A DNA stretch of 64,000 bases from the NCBI GenBank assembly GCA_903920145.1, contig CAIXKV010000216.1, positions 1-64,000 of the forward strand, written 5' to 3'. The DNA is from an uncultured Rhodospirillales bacterium (lineage in GTDB: Bacteria; Pseudomonadota; Alphaproteobacteria; Azospirillales; Azospirillaceae). A model generated the notes under the pieces. That model was not told the DNA's origin, ran no database searches, and saw nothing but the letters and a program-made list of their open reading frames with translations. A program made the position numbers and the translations under genes. Shown one piece after another: positions 25,530-35,963 of this stretch. The first letter of the stretch is position 1; every line of letters starts with the position of its first letter.

Positions 25530-26093
25530 CTAAAACCCACAAGCCCGCAGGATGAAAACGACGCCGAGAAGGGTGAAGCCAAGAGCCGCCCCAATGTGAA
25601 TGGCCCTCATGGGCAGACGATCGGCAAAAGCCTGTCCCAGAAAAATGACCGGAACCACGGCCAGCATTAAGCCACAGGTGGTTCCGGCAATCACTGCCGG
25701 CAGATTGGGATAAGCGGCGGCCAGAGCGACGGCAGCGATTTGCGTCTTGTCTCCGATCTCGGCCAAAAAAAAGGCAACCAAGGTTGCCTTAAAAGCATCG
25801 ACGCGGTCGATCTTGGTTTCATCATCCAGGCGATCGGGAACCAGCGTCCATAGCCCCATGCCGATCATGCTGATACCCACCACAGCGTCCAGCAAAGTTG
25901 GCGTCAAGAAGGAACCAAAGCTGGCGCCAACACCCCCTGCGGCTCCATTACTAGCCAGTGTTGCCAGGAAGACGCCAGCCAGAATCGGCCAAGGTTGGCC
26001 ATACCGTGCCACCAAAACCAGGGCCAGAAGTTGCGTCCGATCGCCCATTTCAGCGGCGGCAACGGTGGAGATTGAAACGAAGAAGGTTTCCAC
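25530..26093 (-). CDS. TMEM165/GDT1 (UPF0016) family manganese transporter
   Basis: The 187-residue protein has six membrane helices in two homologous halves, each with the family motif: EMGDRTQ near residue 15 and EIGDKTQ in the second half. Bacterial members export Mn2+. The GTG at 26093 places the first motif normally and follows directly on a riboswitch; longer frames run through the riboswitch. Regulation by the yybP-ykoY element at 26151-26280 strongly supports a manganese role, with expression rising when Mn2+ is high. It faces the channel gene convergently. Confidence 0.92.
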   Translation of the reverse strand: METFFVSISTVAAAEMGDRTQLLALVLVARYGQPWPILAGVFLATLASNGAAGGVGASFGSFLTPTLLDAVVGISMIGMGLWTLVPDRLDDETKIDRVDAFKATLVAFFLAEIGDKTQIAAVALAAAYPNLPAVIAGTTCGLMLAVVPVIFLGQAFADRLPMRAIHIGAALGFTLLGVVFILRACGF

Positions 26094-26105
26094 TTGGGAT
26101 ATCCT

Positions 26106-26149
26106 GATCGGGCGGCAGAAAACAACGGCGAACCCCACCCCGCCCGATC
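26106..26149 (-). promoter_or_regulatory. Probable riboswitch expression-platform hairpin
   Basis: A perfect 10-base inverted repeat (GATCGGGCGG at 26106-26115, complement at 26140-26149) sits between the riboswitch core and the GTG start at 26093. It could occlude the ribosome site or end transcription. The upstream arm adjoins the last riboswitch helix, so alternative pairing is possible. Confidence 0.6.
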
Positions 26150-26150
26150 G

Positions 26151-26280
26151 CGGAGAGGTCCAACCGTTGGTCTCGCCATGCCAAAAAAGGCCCCACGCGC
26201 CATGGCAATATATTTTTGCCAAGCCTGTTGACGCGCGGCCCGATCGTGATCGTCGGGCGGCTACTCCCCAAAGGACGTGG
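26151..26280 (-). ncRNA. yybP-ykoY manganese riboswitch
   Basis: On the minus strand the leader begins CCTTTGGGGAGTAGCC (GGGGAGUAG at 26269-26261), continues with a GTCAACA segment, and ends with GGCGAGACC and the facing GGACCTCTCC near 26177-26151. These are the two conserved loop segments of the yybP-ykoY class, which binds Mn2+ across two docked loops. It precedes a GDT1-family gene, a known partner of this riboswitch. Identification is by eye from the conserved segments. Confidence 0.88.
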
Positions 26281-26644
26281 CGGATTCTTAGCGGATATTG
26301 GCGCGGATGACAATGCTCCCGATACCGGCGGTGATTCGCGAAGCCCCCAAGTGCGATCCTAAAAGGGCGCGAACGGAATCGCCGCAACCGGCCATGCAGC
26401 CGCTTCGCTTGCCAACGGGGTTCGGGCGATACAGATTACCTGGGTGTCCACAACCACAAAGTGGGCGGCAAAATGGGGCGTTGAGAGGGCGGCCCGAGCA
26501 CCATAACATGGGAGCGTTGCTGACCTCACCAAATCAAGGGTCTTCATTATATGAAACGCGTCATTGTGTCGTTGATTTTAAGTTAAAATTAAGAGTAATA
26601 CTGTATCACCTATGTCGAAAAGGCGTGGTCAAGGAGGGTTCGTT
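26281..26644. other. Divergent intergenic region
   Basis: This gap lies between the riboswitch and the dioxygenase gene. The left part (26290-26510) is GC-rich and has short open frames on the minus strand, including a 62-residue one (26359-26547) with the protein-like phrase ALSTPHFAAHFVVVDTQV and further plausible residues in another frame, hinting at an eroded gene. The right part (26540-26625) is AT-rich and probably holds the dioxygenase promoter. Nothing is firm. Confidence 0.3.
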
Positions 26645-27739
26645 ATGGCTAATCCGACAAATTCCGACCTGTTGCTGGGCGATCGTGCTCCGTCCTGCAT
26701 TGGAATTACGGCCAAGGGATCGCTTTATGCCTTTGAAGAACAGGCTGGACGGGCGGTCGTTGTCATTTTGGCGCAAACCCTGGAGGACTCTGGGCTATTG
26801 CCCCTGCTATCCGCTTTTTCGGCACGAGCCGAAGAATTTTCCTCACGCGAGGTCGATTTGGTGGCCTTGACGGGTGAAGACGTCGAGCGGGTTTTCGAGT
26901 ATAACTTCCACCATCCCAGTCGCGTTGTTTTGGTTGGCTCTTTGAACAATTTTCTTCGTCGGATCAATTTTGATAGTCCTGCGGCGGAAGTCATGGTTCT
27001 AGATCGCAATCTGAGAGTGGCTCGACGCATCGGGACCGGAGCCCCAGAGGCTATGGTCGCCGAAGCTGCGATGGTGGCCAAGGGGCTGCCGAGTGAAGTG
27101 CCACATGATATTTGTGCTCCGGCTCCGGTCTTGTTACTGCCGAATGTCCTGGAACGGGAGCTGTGCCAAGACTTGATTGACATGCATCGGGCTGGGCCGA
27201 CGTTCGAAAGTCCAGTTCTGACCACCGACGCCTTGGGACGGGCTCACAACAAAATTGATCATACTTACAAGAAACGTCATGATCTACTATTAGATCGTGA
27301 TCATCCTATGCATGTTCGCCTTGCCGGCATTATTCAAAAACGGTGTTTTGCCGAGATCAAGCGATCTTTCCAATCAACTGTAACCCATACTGACCGCTTC
27401 TTAATCGCTTGTTATCCAGGAGATGGTGGCCATTTTCGTCGTCATCGCGACAATCGGCCCGATATCGTCGCATTTCGTCGGTTTGCGATCTCCATTAATT
27501 TGACCCTTGATGCGAACGGTTACGAAGGTGGGCATCTTCGACTGCCCGAATTTAACAGCAATCCCTATCGCTGTCCGACCGGCGGCGCGATCATTTTTTC
27601 TGTGAATCTGTTGCACGAGATTACGCCGGTGCTACGCGGTGATCGCTATACATTGGTTACCCATCTGCATGACGATGAAGGCGAAGCCCAGTGGCGGGCC
27701 TATCGTAGCTCTATGTCCACAGTTGGGACTGCCGACTAA
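26645..27739 (+). CDS. 2-oxoglutarate/Fe(II) dioxygenase with N-terminal peroxiredoxin-like domain
   Basis: The 364-residue protein has an AhpC/thioredoxin-like N-terminal domain (about 8-150; LLLGDRAPSC to VMVLDRNLRV) without the catalytic Cys in the usual T-x-x-C place, and a C-terminal prolyl-4-hydroxylase-type domain with the iron motif HFRRHRD (His-x-Asp), the distal His in LLHEITPV, and the following Arg that binds 2-oxoglutarate. AAGGAGGG about 8 bases upstream fixes the ATG at 26645. A strong terminator follows. The substrate is not evident; peptidyl hydroxylation is possible. Confidence 0.85.
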   Translation: MANPTNSDLLLGDRAPSCIGITAKGSLYAFEEQAGRAVVVILAQTLEDSGLLPLLSAFSARAEEFSSREVDLVALTGEDVERVFEYNFHHPSRVVLVGSLNNFLRRINFDSPAAEVMVLDRNLRVARRIGTGAPEAMVAEAAMVAKGLPSEVPHDICAPAPVLLLPNVLERELCQDLIDMHRAGPTFESPVLTTDALGRAHNKIDHTYKKRHDLLLDRDHPMHVRLAGIIQKRCFAEIKRSFQSTVTHTDRFLIACYPGDGGHFRRHRDNRPDIVAFRRFAISINLTLDANGYEGGHLRLPEFNSNPYRCPTGGAIIFSVNLLHEITPVLRGDRYTLVTHLHDDEGEAQWRAYRSSMSTVGTAD

Positions 27740-27773
27740 GCGAAAACAGATCAAAGAGCACAAATAAAAGGAT

Positions 27774-27799
27774 AACGGGGGTCTTGCGCCCCCGTTTTT
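27774..27799 (+). terminator. Intrinsic terminator after the dioxygenase gene
   Basis: Arms ACGGGGG (27775-27781) and CCCCCGT (27789-27795) enclose a short loop and are followed directly by a T-run ending at 27799. Pairing AA on the left with the T-run would allow weak action in both directions. Confidence 0.93.
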
Positions 27800-28056
27800 C
27801 GTTATTAAGGGCATCGAATCAAATTGCCCACAGAGAAAACAATCCGCCTATTGAGCAATCATCCCACATGAAAAAAAGACATTTGCCTACGAAAATAGCA
27901 AGCGCCGGCTCTGGGGTGTGACACATTTTGCCGCACTCGCACAAAAATAGTTGCAGTGCGGTAGCGGAAGTCTTGGCAAGGCCGTGGGTTTCAGGCAGGC
28001 TTGACCCCTGTTAGACCGCCCCAGGGGGGGGACGGTCTGAAAATGGGAAGGTATGC
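27800..28056 (+). promoter_or_regulatory. Leader/promoter region of the pnt operon with two inverted repeats
   Basis: The region upstream of pntAA has an inverted repeat CCGCACT/AGTGCGG (about 27933-27962) and, just before the gene, AGACCG-CCCC facing GGGG-ACGGTCT (about 28013-28040). GGAAGG then precedes the ATG by 5 bases. The second hairpin lies within the probable 5' leader and could affect transcription or translation. I cannot assign promoter boxes. Confidence 0.5.
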
Positions 28057-29256
28057 ATGAAAATCGCCATACCCAAAGAACGGCGCCCGAACGAACGCCG
28101 TGTTGCGGCCTCTCCGGAGACTGTCAAAAAACTAAAAGGGTTGGGTCTGGACGTCGTCGTCGAAAGCGGAGCTGGGATAGGGGCTGCATACCCCGATCGT
28201 GCTTACGTTGAAGCCGGTGCCGTGATCGAGACAGAGCCGGCTGCGGTGTTCGGCGATGCCGACATCGTGCTGAAGGTGCAGCGACCTCTGGGTATGGCCG
28301 AAGGTGGCCCGGATGAGGTCCATCTGTTGAAGCCCGGCGCTATCCTGATCGGCATTCTGGCACCTTACGGCTCGTCAGAGGCTCTGAAAGCCTACGCCAA
28401 GGCCAAGGTTACAGCCATTTCCATGGAATTGATGCCTCGGATCACCCGAGCCCAGGCCATGGACGTCTTGTCGAGCCAAGCGAATCTCGCGGGCTATCGG
28501 GCAGTGCTGGATGCCGCCAATGAGTTTGGCCGGGCCTTTCCGATGATGATGACCGCCGCCGGCACCGTGCCACCCGCGCGATGTCTGGTGATGGGCGTTG
28601 GCGTCGCGGGTCTTCAGGCCATTGCCACCGCTCGCCGCCTAGGAGCCGTGGTCAGTGCGACCGATGTGCGCCCCGCCGTAAAGGAACAGGTTAAGAGTCT
28701 GGGCGCGACGTTCGTTGCCGTTGAAGATGACGAGTTCCGCCAAGCTGAGACAAAAGGCGGATATGCTAAAGAGATGAGTGCAGCGTATCAGGCAAAACAG
28801 GCTATTCTGATCGCTGATACCATCAAAAAGCAGGATATTGTTATCACAACAGCACTGATTCCTGGCCGAAAAGCACCAATTCTGATTAATTCAGAAATGG
28901 TTTCATCTATGAAGCCGGGCTCTGTGATCGTCGATTTGGCGGTTGAGCAGGGAGGTAATGTTGAAGGGTCGCGTAAAGGTAAGATCATTATCACGCCCGG
29001 CGGTGTTAAAATCGTTGGTCATTTGAATGTTCCGAGCCGAATCGCCATCGATGCTTCTGCATTGTATGCCCGTAATTTGCTCAAATTAATCGAATTGATC
29101 GTGGATCAGAAAACCGGGAACGTCGTCTTGGATTGGGACGACGAGATCATCAAGGCCACGGTGCTAACCCACGAGGGCCGAATCATCCATCCCGCCTTTG
29201 TCGAGGCCGAAGCCGCCGCCACAACCAGCGCCGCGTCGACACCCCCGACCGCTTGA
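28057..29256 (+). CDS. pntAA: Proton-translocating NAD(P) transhydrogenase, NAD-binding subunit (alpha-1)
   Basis: This 399-residue soluble subunit (domain I) binds NAD(H). It has the conserved start [20 protein letters not shown], the [17 protein letters not shown] segment and the Rossmann motif [20 protein letters not shown] (about 190-209), followed by the mobile-loop region. The split into three genes is as in Rhodospirillum rubrum. Codons are AT-rich from about 28740 to 29100 within an otherwise GC-rich gene. pntAB begins 14 bases later. Confidence 0.96.
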   Translation: MKIAIPKERRPNERRVAASPETVKKLKGLGLDVVVESGAGIGAAYPDRAYVEAGAVIETEPAAVFGDADIVLKVQRPLGMAEGGPDEVHLLKPGAILIGILAPYGSSEALKAYAKAKVTAISMELMPRITRAQAMDVLSSQANLAGYRAVLDAANEFGRAFPMMMTAAGTVPPARCLVMGVGVAGLQAIATARRLGAVVSATDVRPAVKEQVKSLGATFVAVEDDEFRQAETKGGYAKEMSAAYQAKQAILIADTIKKQDIVITTALIPGRKAPILINSEMVSSMKPGSVIVDLAVEQGGNVEGSRKGKIIITPGGVKIVGHLNVPSRIAIDASALYARNLLKLIELIVDQKTGNVVLDWDDEIIKATVLTHEGRIIHPAFVEAEAAATTSAASTPPTA

Positions 29257-29270
29257 CGGAGATCGAGATC

Positions 29271-29699
29271 ATGGATTCCAATGAACTAACCAACAGCGTC
29301 GCAGCCCTTCAAGCTGAACTGGATACGCTGCTGAAGAAAACTGATGCTTTGACGACCGCTATTGGACAGGCTAGTCATAAAGCATCTGATATTGCGACGG
29401 CAGCCTCTCCGCATGGTGCCTTTATTCTAACCGGACTTACTGTATTCGTACTGGCCGTTTTTGTTGGATACCATGTAGTATGGCGTGTGACACCGGCTTT
29501 ACATTCACCTTTAATGAGCGTTACGAACGCCATTTCGTCGGTAATAATCGTTGGAGCCTTGATTGCTGCCGGCCCGGCTAGCTTTCAATTTTCCCAAGCT
29601 ATGGGATTTGTTGCGGTGATTCTTGCCTCAATTAACATTTTTGGCGGCTTCATCGTAACCCAACGCATGTTGGCCATGTACAAGAAAAAAAGTAAATAA
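29271..29699 (+). CDS. pntAB: NAD(P) transhydrogenase membrane subunit alpha-2
   Basis: The 142-residue protein has an N-terminal heptad-like helix (about 1-45) and three to four membrane helices, including [29 protein letters not shown], typical of the PntAB part of domain II. The ATG at 29271 has GGAG 9 bases upstream; longer frames overlap pntAA. It forms the proton channel with PntB. Confidence 0.95.
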   Translation: MDSNELTNSVAALQAELDTLLKKTDALTTAIGQASHKASDIATAASPHGAFILTGLTVFVLAVFVGYHVVWRVTPALHSPLMSVTNAISSVIIVGALIAAGPASFQFSQAMGFVAVILASINIFGGFIVTQRMLAMYKKKSK

Positions 29700-29717
29700 G
29701 AACGGAGGACTTTTGTC

Positions 29718-31109
29718 ATGGAAACTGCTTCCACTCTAGCGTATTTGGTTGCCTCCGTCTGTTTTATTTTGGCGTTGCGTGGCCTTTCATCTCCAGTATC
29801 ATCGCGTTCTGGTAATTTGTTCGGTATTGTCGGCATGGTTATTGCCATTTTTACGACACTGTCGTTACCGATTGTGGTTTCTCTGTGGGTCATCATCCCT
29901 GGCATTCTCATCGGCGGCAGTATTGGCGCCTACATCGCTTACCGGATTGAAATGACTGCGCTTCCCCAATTGGTCGCAGCGTTTCACAGTTTAGTCGGCT
30001 TGGCGGCGGTCTGCGTAGCAACGGCGGCATTCTTTTCTCCCGAATCGTACAATATCGGGATTCGCCATGACATTCTGACTGGTAGTCTGATTGAAATGAG
30101 TCTTGGCACGGCTATCGGTGCCATCACTTTTACCGGATCCATTATCGCCTTCCTCAAGCTCCAGGCGTTGATTACCGGTAAGCCTTTGATGTTTCCATTA
30201 CAACATCAAATCAATCTGGCTCTTGGCCTTGGTATTGCCGTCCTGATTGTGGTGCTGTGCCGGACCAATGCGGATTGGGCATTTTGGGCTTTGGCTGGGG
30301 TCTCGTTGCTCCTAGGCTTTCTGTTGATTCTACCCATCGGCGGTGCAGATATGCCGGTGGTGATCTCGATGCTGAACAGCTATTCGGGATGGGCGGCATG
30401 CGGTATTGGGTTCACGCTTCAAAATAACCTGCTGATCATTACCGGAGCCTTGGTCGGTTCATCGGGTGCGATTCTCTCTTACATTATGTGCAAGGGGATG
30501 AATCGCTCGATCTTCAACGTGATTCTGGGTGGATTCGGTGGTGAATCCGCCGGTCCTGCTGGCGATGGACCCGGAGGAGACCGCACCGTTCGATCCGGTT
30601 CGGCTGAAGATGCGGCTTTCATCATGAAGAACGCTTCCAAAGTAGTGGTGGTGCCCGGTTACGGCATGGCCGTAGCTCAGGCCCAGCATGCTTTGCGCGA
30701 GATGGCTGATCTGCTCAAGGCCGAAGGTGTGGATGTCAAATATGCCATCCATCCAGTGGCAGGACGGATGCCTGGGCACATGAATGTGCTATTGGCCGAA
30801 GCAAACGTACCTTATGATGAAGTGTTTGAGCTGGAAGAAATCAATCGTGATTTTTCCCAGACTGACGTCGCTTTTGTCATTGGTGCCAACGATGTCACCA
30901 ATCCAGCAGCCAAAACAGATCCAAAATCGCCCATCTACGGAATGCCGATCTTGGATGTAGATAAGGCAAAGACGGTTCTATTCATCAAGCGGTCGATGGC
31001 TTCGGGCTACGCGGGCGTGGATAATGAATTATTTTTCCGCCCTAACACTATGATGCTGTTCGGGGATGCGAAAAAAGTCTGTGAAGAGGTGGTGCGCGCT
31101 TTAGGCTAA
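29718..31109 (+). CDS. pntB: NAD(P) transhydrogenase beta subunit
   Basis: The 463-residue protein combines about nine membrane helices (domain II) with the NADP(H)-binding domain III at the C-terminus (VVVVPGYGMAVAQAQH, then IHPVAGRMPGHMNVLLAEANVPYDEV and FVIGANDVTNPAA). The complex couples proton influx to NADPH formation from NADH. GGAGG lies 8-12 bases before the ATG. Confidence 0.97.
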   Translation: METASTLAYLVASVCFILALRGLSSPVSSRSGNLFGIVGMVIAIFTTLSLPIVVSLWVIIPGILIGGSIGAYIAYRIEMTALPQLVAAFHSLVGLAAVCVATAAFFSPESYNIGIRHDILTGSLIEMSLGTAIGAITFTGSIIAFLKLQALITGKPLMFPLQHQINLALGLGIAVLIVVLCRTNADWAFWALAGVSLLLGFLLILPIGGADMPVVISMLNSYSGWAACGIGFTLQNNLLIITGALVGSSGAILSYIMCKGMNRSIFNVILGGFGGESAGPAGDGPGGDRTVRSGSAEDAAFIMKNASKVVVVPGYGMAVAQAQHALREMADLLKAEGVDVKYAIHPVAGRMPGHMNVLLAEANVPYDEVFELEEINRDFSQTDVAFVIGANDVTNPAAKTDPKSPIYGMPILDVDKAKTVLFIKRSMASGYAGVDNELFFRPNTMMLFGDAKKVCEEVVRALG

Positions 31110-31145
31110 GGAGCATCAAACTCTTTGGGTGCGGGGGGCGGAAAG

Positions 31146-31178
31146 CCGATGAGAAAAGTCAATAGCTTTTTCATCGGT
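31146..31178. terminator. Hairpin after the pnt operon
   Basis: Arms CCGATGA(G)AAAA and TTTTT-CATCGG pair across a loop of about 9 bases, 36 bases after pntB. The A- and T-rich base of the stem would put U-residues near the hairpin foot, so it may end transcription, though no long T-run follows. Confidence 0.55.
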
Positions 31179-31333
31179 GGAACGTCCCCAGCAGCCTGCG
31201 ACAACATGGGTCTTGTCAACCGCTTGTATGCTATTGGCAAATGACCTCGGGGCGGCGTGGGTCGCCTTGGTGATTCTTGCAATCAGCCCAGATTTCACCG
31301 CAAGAGACCGGCGCAAGGGGTTGGACCGGATTG

Positions 31334-33739
31334 ATGACCCGACTGAAGCCGATTGATGCGCGATTGGCGACCGCCTTAGTGGTGGCGGTGATGGCCGCGC
31401 TTTTCGGCTGGCAAATGATCGGGGTGCGCCAAACCGCGCTTGATCAGGCTGGTCAACAAAGTATGGCGTTGGCCCGAACCGCCGAGCGACAGGTTCTTGG
31501 CAGTCTGCGCGGTGCTGAGATGCTGGCTACCGATGTTTCGGCCTTATTGGTTGAACGCGGGGTGAGTGACGGCGATGTCCCACCTATTCTCAAGACACGG
31601 TTGGCAGCCTATCCCGAGTTGCGGTCTTTGAAGCTGATCGATGATGCCGGTCGCGAGCTTTTGATGGTGGAGCGCCCCCGAGAGGGTGGCCCCCATGCCG
31701 GGATAGCCCCCGTTGCCGCCGATCACGACACGCTGCTTATTGAACGTCCGCTGATCACCCCCGATGGCCTCCGGTTAGGGCGCATCATGATTGAGGTTGC
31801 GGCCCGGCCCGTAACAGACGTTCTGTCGGCTTTGCCACTCGGCGCCAATGGGAAAGCTTGGTTAGCCGACTCTGACGGTCGTGCGGTTATTGCCGTAGAG
31901 TCTGACCCGGTCAACCGAATCACCGAAGATACAGCCAATAAAATGAGCACATCGATCGGAGCCTTCGTGATCGGTCGCCCGCTATCGGGTGAACGATCAA
32001 TGATTGTGCGCCTATCCGATCCAACGAGTAGGTTTCAGCGGTTGATCGCTGTCCGGCCTGTCGATGGCTACCCGTTGCAAATCGCCGTTGGTTTGTCAGT
32101 GGATACGGTCCTGGCTTCGTGGCGTGAAAATCTGCTGTGGTATGGTGGGGTCACGCTGATATTGGGGGCGTTGGCCCTGATTTATGCCTGGGCTCTCGAC
32201 CGCCAAAGCCGAAATACCGTGACTGCCCGTCGGGAAAAGGAACATTTATTAGCGGCAGCCGCTGCTCATCAACGCGGTATTCTTGATGCAACCATCGATG
32301 GCTTGATCACAATAGATGAAAATAGTTTGGTTTTAGGAATAAACCGTTCAGTAGAACGGATTTTTGGCTATCGCGAAATGGAACTGTTAGGTCAACCTGT
32401 TAGCCGGCTGGTTCCAGCCTTAACGCTTGACGCGATCTTTTCCGGTCTGGCTCGAGAGTTGGAAGGGTTTCGCAAAGATAACAGTGTTATCCCATTGGAT
32501 TTAGCAATAGCCGAATTGCCGACGGAAGCAACGCTTTCGTTATCTGCCGGCGCACGCGTTTTTATTGGAACTGTCCGTGATTTAAGCGAAAAAAGAGCAG
32601 CCGAAACGGCATTAAGGGCATCACAGGCACGTAACACCGCTATCCTTGCCGCCGCCGCCGAAGGAATTATCGCAGTCGAACCAGAAGGTCGAATGGAGAC
32701 GGTCAACGCCGCCGCTGGTCGCATCTTCGGCTATGATCCAGTTGAACTCATTGGACAAGATATTTCAATTCTAATCCCAGAAGTCTTTTCTACCCCATTA
32801 GAAAGACAATCTATTGGAGATATCTATGTATCCGATGATCACTGCCCAGATCGCAAGCGTGAAGTCATCGGGCGACGTCGGGATGGTCGAACATTTCCAT
32901 TAGAAATGGCCATCAGCATCTTAGAACAGGCGGGTCATCGCCTGTTTATCGCTGTGGTTGGTGATATCACCCAACGAAAAGAAGCCGAATCCGCCTTAAG
33001 AAATGCGAAACTTGATGCCGAAGCTGCAAATCAAGCAAAAACTCAATTTTTAGCTCATATGAGTCATGAATTACGGACCCCATTAAATGCCATTATCGGA
33101 TTTTCTGATATGATGAAGCAAGAAATGGTTGGGTCATTAAGTCCAATCTATCTTGATTATGCCCGAAATATTAATGATAGTGGGAAGCAATTAATAGCTA
33201 TTATTGATGATTTATTAGATGTTTCTCGCTTACAACTTGGTAAATTTCCACTTAATGACGGTATTGTTGATTTACATGGAGCCGTTACAGGGGCTTTGGC
33301 TATTATGCGGTCCCGTGCCGAAGATGGGGGAATCCTATTAACCGAAGCCGTTGCCGAGTCTTTGCCGAAATTGCGGGGAGACGCCCGTGCCATTCGTCAA
33401 CTTTTGATCAATTTAGTGAGTAATGCCATTAAATTTACACCGCGCAATGGTACCGTACAGATTTGTGGAAAATATAGTGGTGATGGTCGATTAATAATAT
33501 CTGTAGTTGATACCGGGCGCGGCATACCACCAGATATGATTGATCATGTTCTCGATCCATTCCACCATACTGATCCTTTTACGGCCAGCAAAACCCGTGG
33601 CATAGGTCTTGGCTTACCAATTTGTCGTTGGTTAATGGAACTTCACGGAGGATTATTGACTATAAAAAGCACAATTCCGGTTGGAACTACAGTTATTGTT
33701 GATTTTCCCAAAGAACGCGTTCTTTTATCGATTATGTAA
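31334..33739 (+). CDS. Membrane sensor histidine kinase with extracytoplasmic sensor and two PAS domains
   Basis: From the ATG at 31334 the product is 801 residues: TM1 (about 11-32), an extracytoplasmic Cache-like sensor (about 40-265), TM2 (about 268-287), PAS1 (about 312-415), PAS2 (about 435-550), a HisKA domain with the phospho-accepting His578 in HMSHELRTPLNAI, and a HATPase domain with N-box (LINLVSNAIKFTP) and DTGRGIPP and GIGLGLPICR. No receiver domain or linked response regulator is seen. A TTG at 31277 could add 19 residues. The first half is GC-rich and the second half markedly AT-rich, with the switch near 32250. Confidence 0.88.
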   Translation: MTRLKPIDARLATALVVAVMAALFGWQMIGVRQTALDQAGQQSMALARTAERQVLGSLRGAEMLATDVSALLVERGVSDGDVPPILKTRLAAYPELRSLKLIDDAGRELLMVERPREGGPHAGIAPVAADHDTLLIERPLITPDGLRLGRIMIEVAARPVTDVLSALPLGANGKAWLADSDGRAVIAVESDPVNRITEDTANKMSTSIGAFVIGRPLSGERSMIVRLSDPTSRFQRLIAVRPVDGYPLQIAVGLSVDTVLASWRENLLWYGGVTLILGALALIYAWALDRQSRNTVTARREKEHLLAAAAAHQRGILDATIDGLITIDENSLVLGINRSVERIFGYREMELLGQPVSRLVPALTLDAIFSGLARELEGFRKDNSVIPLDLAIAELPTEATLSLSAGARVFIGTVRDLSEKRAAETALRASQARNTAILAAAAEGIIAVEPEGRMETVNAAAGRIFGYDPVELIGQDISILIPEVFSTPLERQSIGDIYVSDDHCPDRKREVIGRRRDGRTFPLEMAISILEQAGHRLFIAVVGDITQRKEAESALRNAKLDAEAANQAKTQFLAHMSHELRTPLNAIIGFSDMMKQEMVGSLSPIYLDYARNINDSGKQLIAIIDDLLDVSRLQLGKFPLNDGIVDLHGAVTGALAIMRSRAEDGGILLTEAVAESLPKLRGDARAIRQLLINLVSNAIKFTPRNGTVQICGKYSGDGRLIISVVDTGRGIPPDMIDHVLDPFHHTDPFTASKTRGIGLGLPICRWLMELHGGLLTIKSTIPVGTTVIVDFPKERVLLSIM

Positions 33740-33942
33740 GTTTCTGCAAAAGTCGTAATAATAAATGTCATAACAGCATTGACAATTTTGAGAGAAAAAA
33801 CGAGAATTGGTTGTTGACAGGAATTCAGCCAGGGACTAGGACCACTTCAGGACAACTGGCCATGTTGGTATATTGGTAACGAATGATTGGTCCTGGCAAT
33901 AAATTAGAGTAACGATCATCAGAAAGTCTGGAGTACTGCATA

Positions 33943-35625
33943 ATGAAACATATCGCCATTGGCACCCGTCTTTTTTTCATTGTCGGTGTTGCGATCGCTG
34001 GTATGATCGCCGTTGGCTTAGTTGGCTTGGTGAATCTGAAGCAAGAGTTGCTATTAGACCGCAAAGATACGGTTAGAAATCTGGTTGAAAGCGCCTATGC
34101 TACGATTGATTATTATGCTGATTTGGTTCGCAAAGGCGAGCTGACCCGTGATCAGGGACAAAAAGGCGCATTATCAGCATTGCGACATATTCGCTTTGAT
34201 AAGACCAATTATTTTTTTGTAACAGATATGGATGGCGTCATGCTGATGCATCCAATTGATCATACGCTTGAGGGTAAAAGTCAAATTGGTATAACTGATG
34301 CTTCTGGTAAAAAATTAGTCGCAGAAATGATCAGTATTGCGCGCAATGATGGTGCTGGATTTGTCTCTTATGCTTTCGCAAAGCCAGGGGTTAAGGATCC
34401 CCAGCCAAAATTATCCTATGTGATGAAGTATAATGATTGGTCATGGATGGTTGTTGCTGGAATTTATATTGATGATGTCGATCGAGCTTTTTGGTATCGA
34501 GGGATTCAGGTCGGATTGGTTGGATCATTAGTCTTGTTAATAACCGTCGGAATTGCTATTTTCATTGGTAGGGGAATTTCCAGACCCTTAACGACAATTA
34601 CCAAGAGAATGGATGGGCTTGCTCATGGTGATTTGAGGGTGGATGTACCGGATACAGATCGAGGAGACGAAGTCGGTGCGCTAGCTCGCTCACTTCAGGT
34701 CTTTAAAGACAATGCATTACGAATAGAGGAACTCCGGCAAGAGCAGCACGAAGCCGAGACCCGTGCCGCTACTGAGCGTCGGCAAGTCCTCTTGGACATG
34801 GCAGATCAACTTGAGGCAGAAACTGGGCACATTGTCGATGCGTTGACCAAAGCGTGTCATAACATGGAACTAACCGCACAGGGCTTGTCGTCCCTTGCCG
34901 AGGAAACTAGCCGACAGGCAGTGGCGGTCGCTGCGGGCTCGGAAGAGGCTAGCGCCAACGTCCAGACTGTAGCAACGGCCACCAACCAGCTGACTGCGTC
35001 AGTGGCGGAAATAGCTCGGCGAGTCGCCAGTTCAGCCGTGATTTGTCAGGAAGCTGTGGTTCGAGCCAACACTGCAAACCAGGAGGTTCGAGGATTATCT
35101 GAGGCTGCCGCTAAAATTGGCGAAGTCATTCAACTAATCACGGCCATTGCCGAGCAAACCAATCTCTTGGCGCTAAACGCGACCATTGAGGCTGCGCGGG
35201 CAGGGGAGGCTGGTAAAGGATTTGCCGTGGTGGCAGGAGAAGTAAAAGCTTTAGCCACACAAACAGCCAAAGCTACGGAAGATATTACCGCCCAAGTTTC
35301 AACAATGCAAACTGTTACCAATGGCACAGTTGCTGCTATTAATGAAATTACCACGGTAATTAATCGCGTTAGTGAAATCAGCACTTTTATTGCTTCAGCT
35401 ATCGAAGAACAAGGTGCCGCAACGCGTGAAATAGCTCGCAATATCGAGCAAGCATCTTTTGGAACCAGTGAAGTGGCTGCAAATATTAATGGTGTAAAAG
35501 AAGCTGCTCATGATACTGGAAATTCGGCAACTACAGTCTTAGATGTCTCAAAAGACTTAGCTGGTTTAGCATCTGACCTACGAGAGCAGGTTAGTACTTT
35601 CCTTAAGAAAGTTCGTGTGGGCTAA
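33943..35625 (+). CDS. Methyl-accepting chemotaxis protein with single Cache (sCache_2) sensor
   Basis: The 560-residue receptor has TM1 (about 9-32), a periplasmic sCache_2 domain (about 35-180; [21 protein letters not shown] and [23 protein letters not shown]), TM2 (about 188-210), a HAMP domain (about 212-265) and an MCP signalling domain with the hairpin tip [28 protein letters not shown] region. sCache_2 receptors often bind small organic acids, but the ligand is unknown. No CheR-tether motif is present at the C-terminus. Confidence 0.93.
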   Translation: MKHIAIGTRLFFIVGVAIAGMIAVGLVGLVNLKQELLLDRKDTVRNLVESAYATIDYYADLVRKGELTRDQGQKGALSALRHIRFDKTNYFFVTDMDGVMLMHPIDHTLEGKSQIGITDASGKKLVAEMISIARNDGAGFVSYAFAKPGVKDPQPKLSYVMKYNDWSWMVVAGIYIDDVDRAFWYRGIQVGLVGSLVLLITVGIAIFIGRGISRPLTTITKRMDGLAHGDLRVDVPDTDRGDEVGALARSLQVFKDNALRIEELRQEQHEAETRAATERRQVLLDMADQLEAETGHIVDALTKACHNMELTAQGLSSLAEETSRQAVAVAAGSEEASANVQTVATATNQLTASVAEIARRVASSAVICQEAVVRANTANQEVRGLSEAAAKIGEVIQLITAIAEQTNLLALNATIEAARAGEAGKGFAVVAGEVKALATQTAKATEDITAQVSTMQTVTNGTVAAINEITTVINRVSEISTFIASAIEEQGAATREIARNIEQASFGTSEVAANINGVKEAAHDTGNSATTVLDVSKDLAGLASDLREQVSTFLKKVRVG

Positions 35626-35963
35626 TTTTAGAAGCTCAGTTTTGATCATCGGTTCATGAAAAAGTAACGGCGCTGGCGGTCCTGGTAAAGCACGGATGGC
35701 GCTTCGCCAGGAGCCAAGAGGTGTAGGCACCACCGCCCCGGTGAAAATGGGGGAGATGCCCGGTCGTCTTTTGACCATGACTTTGTTTCCTCGAATAGAT
35801 GAATTCACTCGCCACGCAAACCGAGCAAAACATCGCCCTCAGGTTGATACAGTATCTAAAATCAATGACTGCCTTAATAGATTAACCTCGAAAATCAATG
35901 GTATTACATATAAATTTCAATTGGTTTTTGACGTAAAATGATTGATCATAATATCCTCAAAAT
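35626..35963. other. Intergenic region between convergent genes
   Basis: This 338-base gap separates the plus-strand chemoreceptor from the minus-strand metallophosphoesterase. The left half (35660-35770) is GC-rich and the right half AT-rich. Both strands have open frames (81 residues on plus, 76 on minus) but neither shows a conserved motif or good ribosome site. No terminator with a clear T-run is seen. Confidence 0.35.

Noticed and set aside
35578-35941. Two opposing small frames between the Cache receptor and the phosphoesterase
   Set aside because: Neither has a recognisable start signal or conserved pattern, and each overlaps intergenic or antisense sequence.
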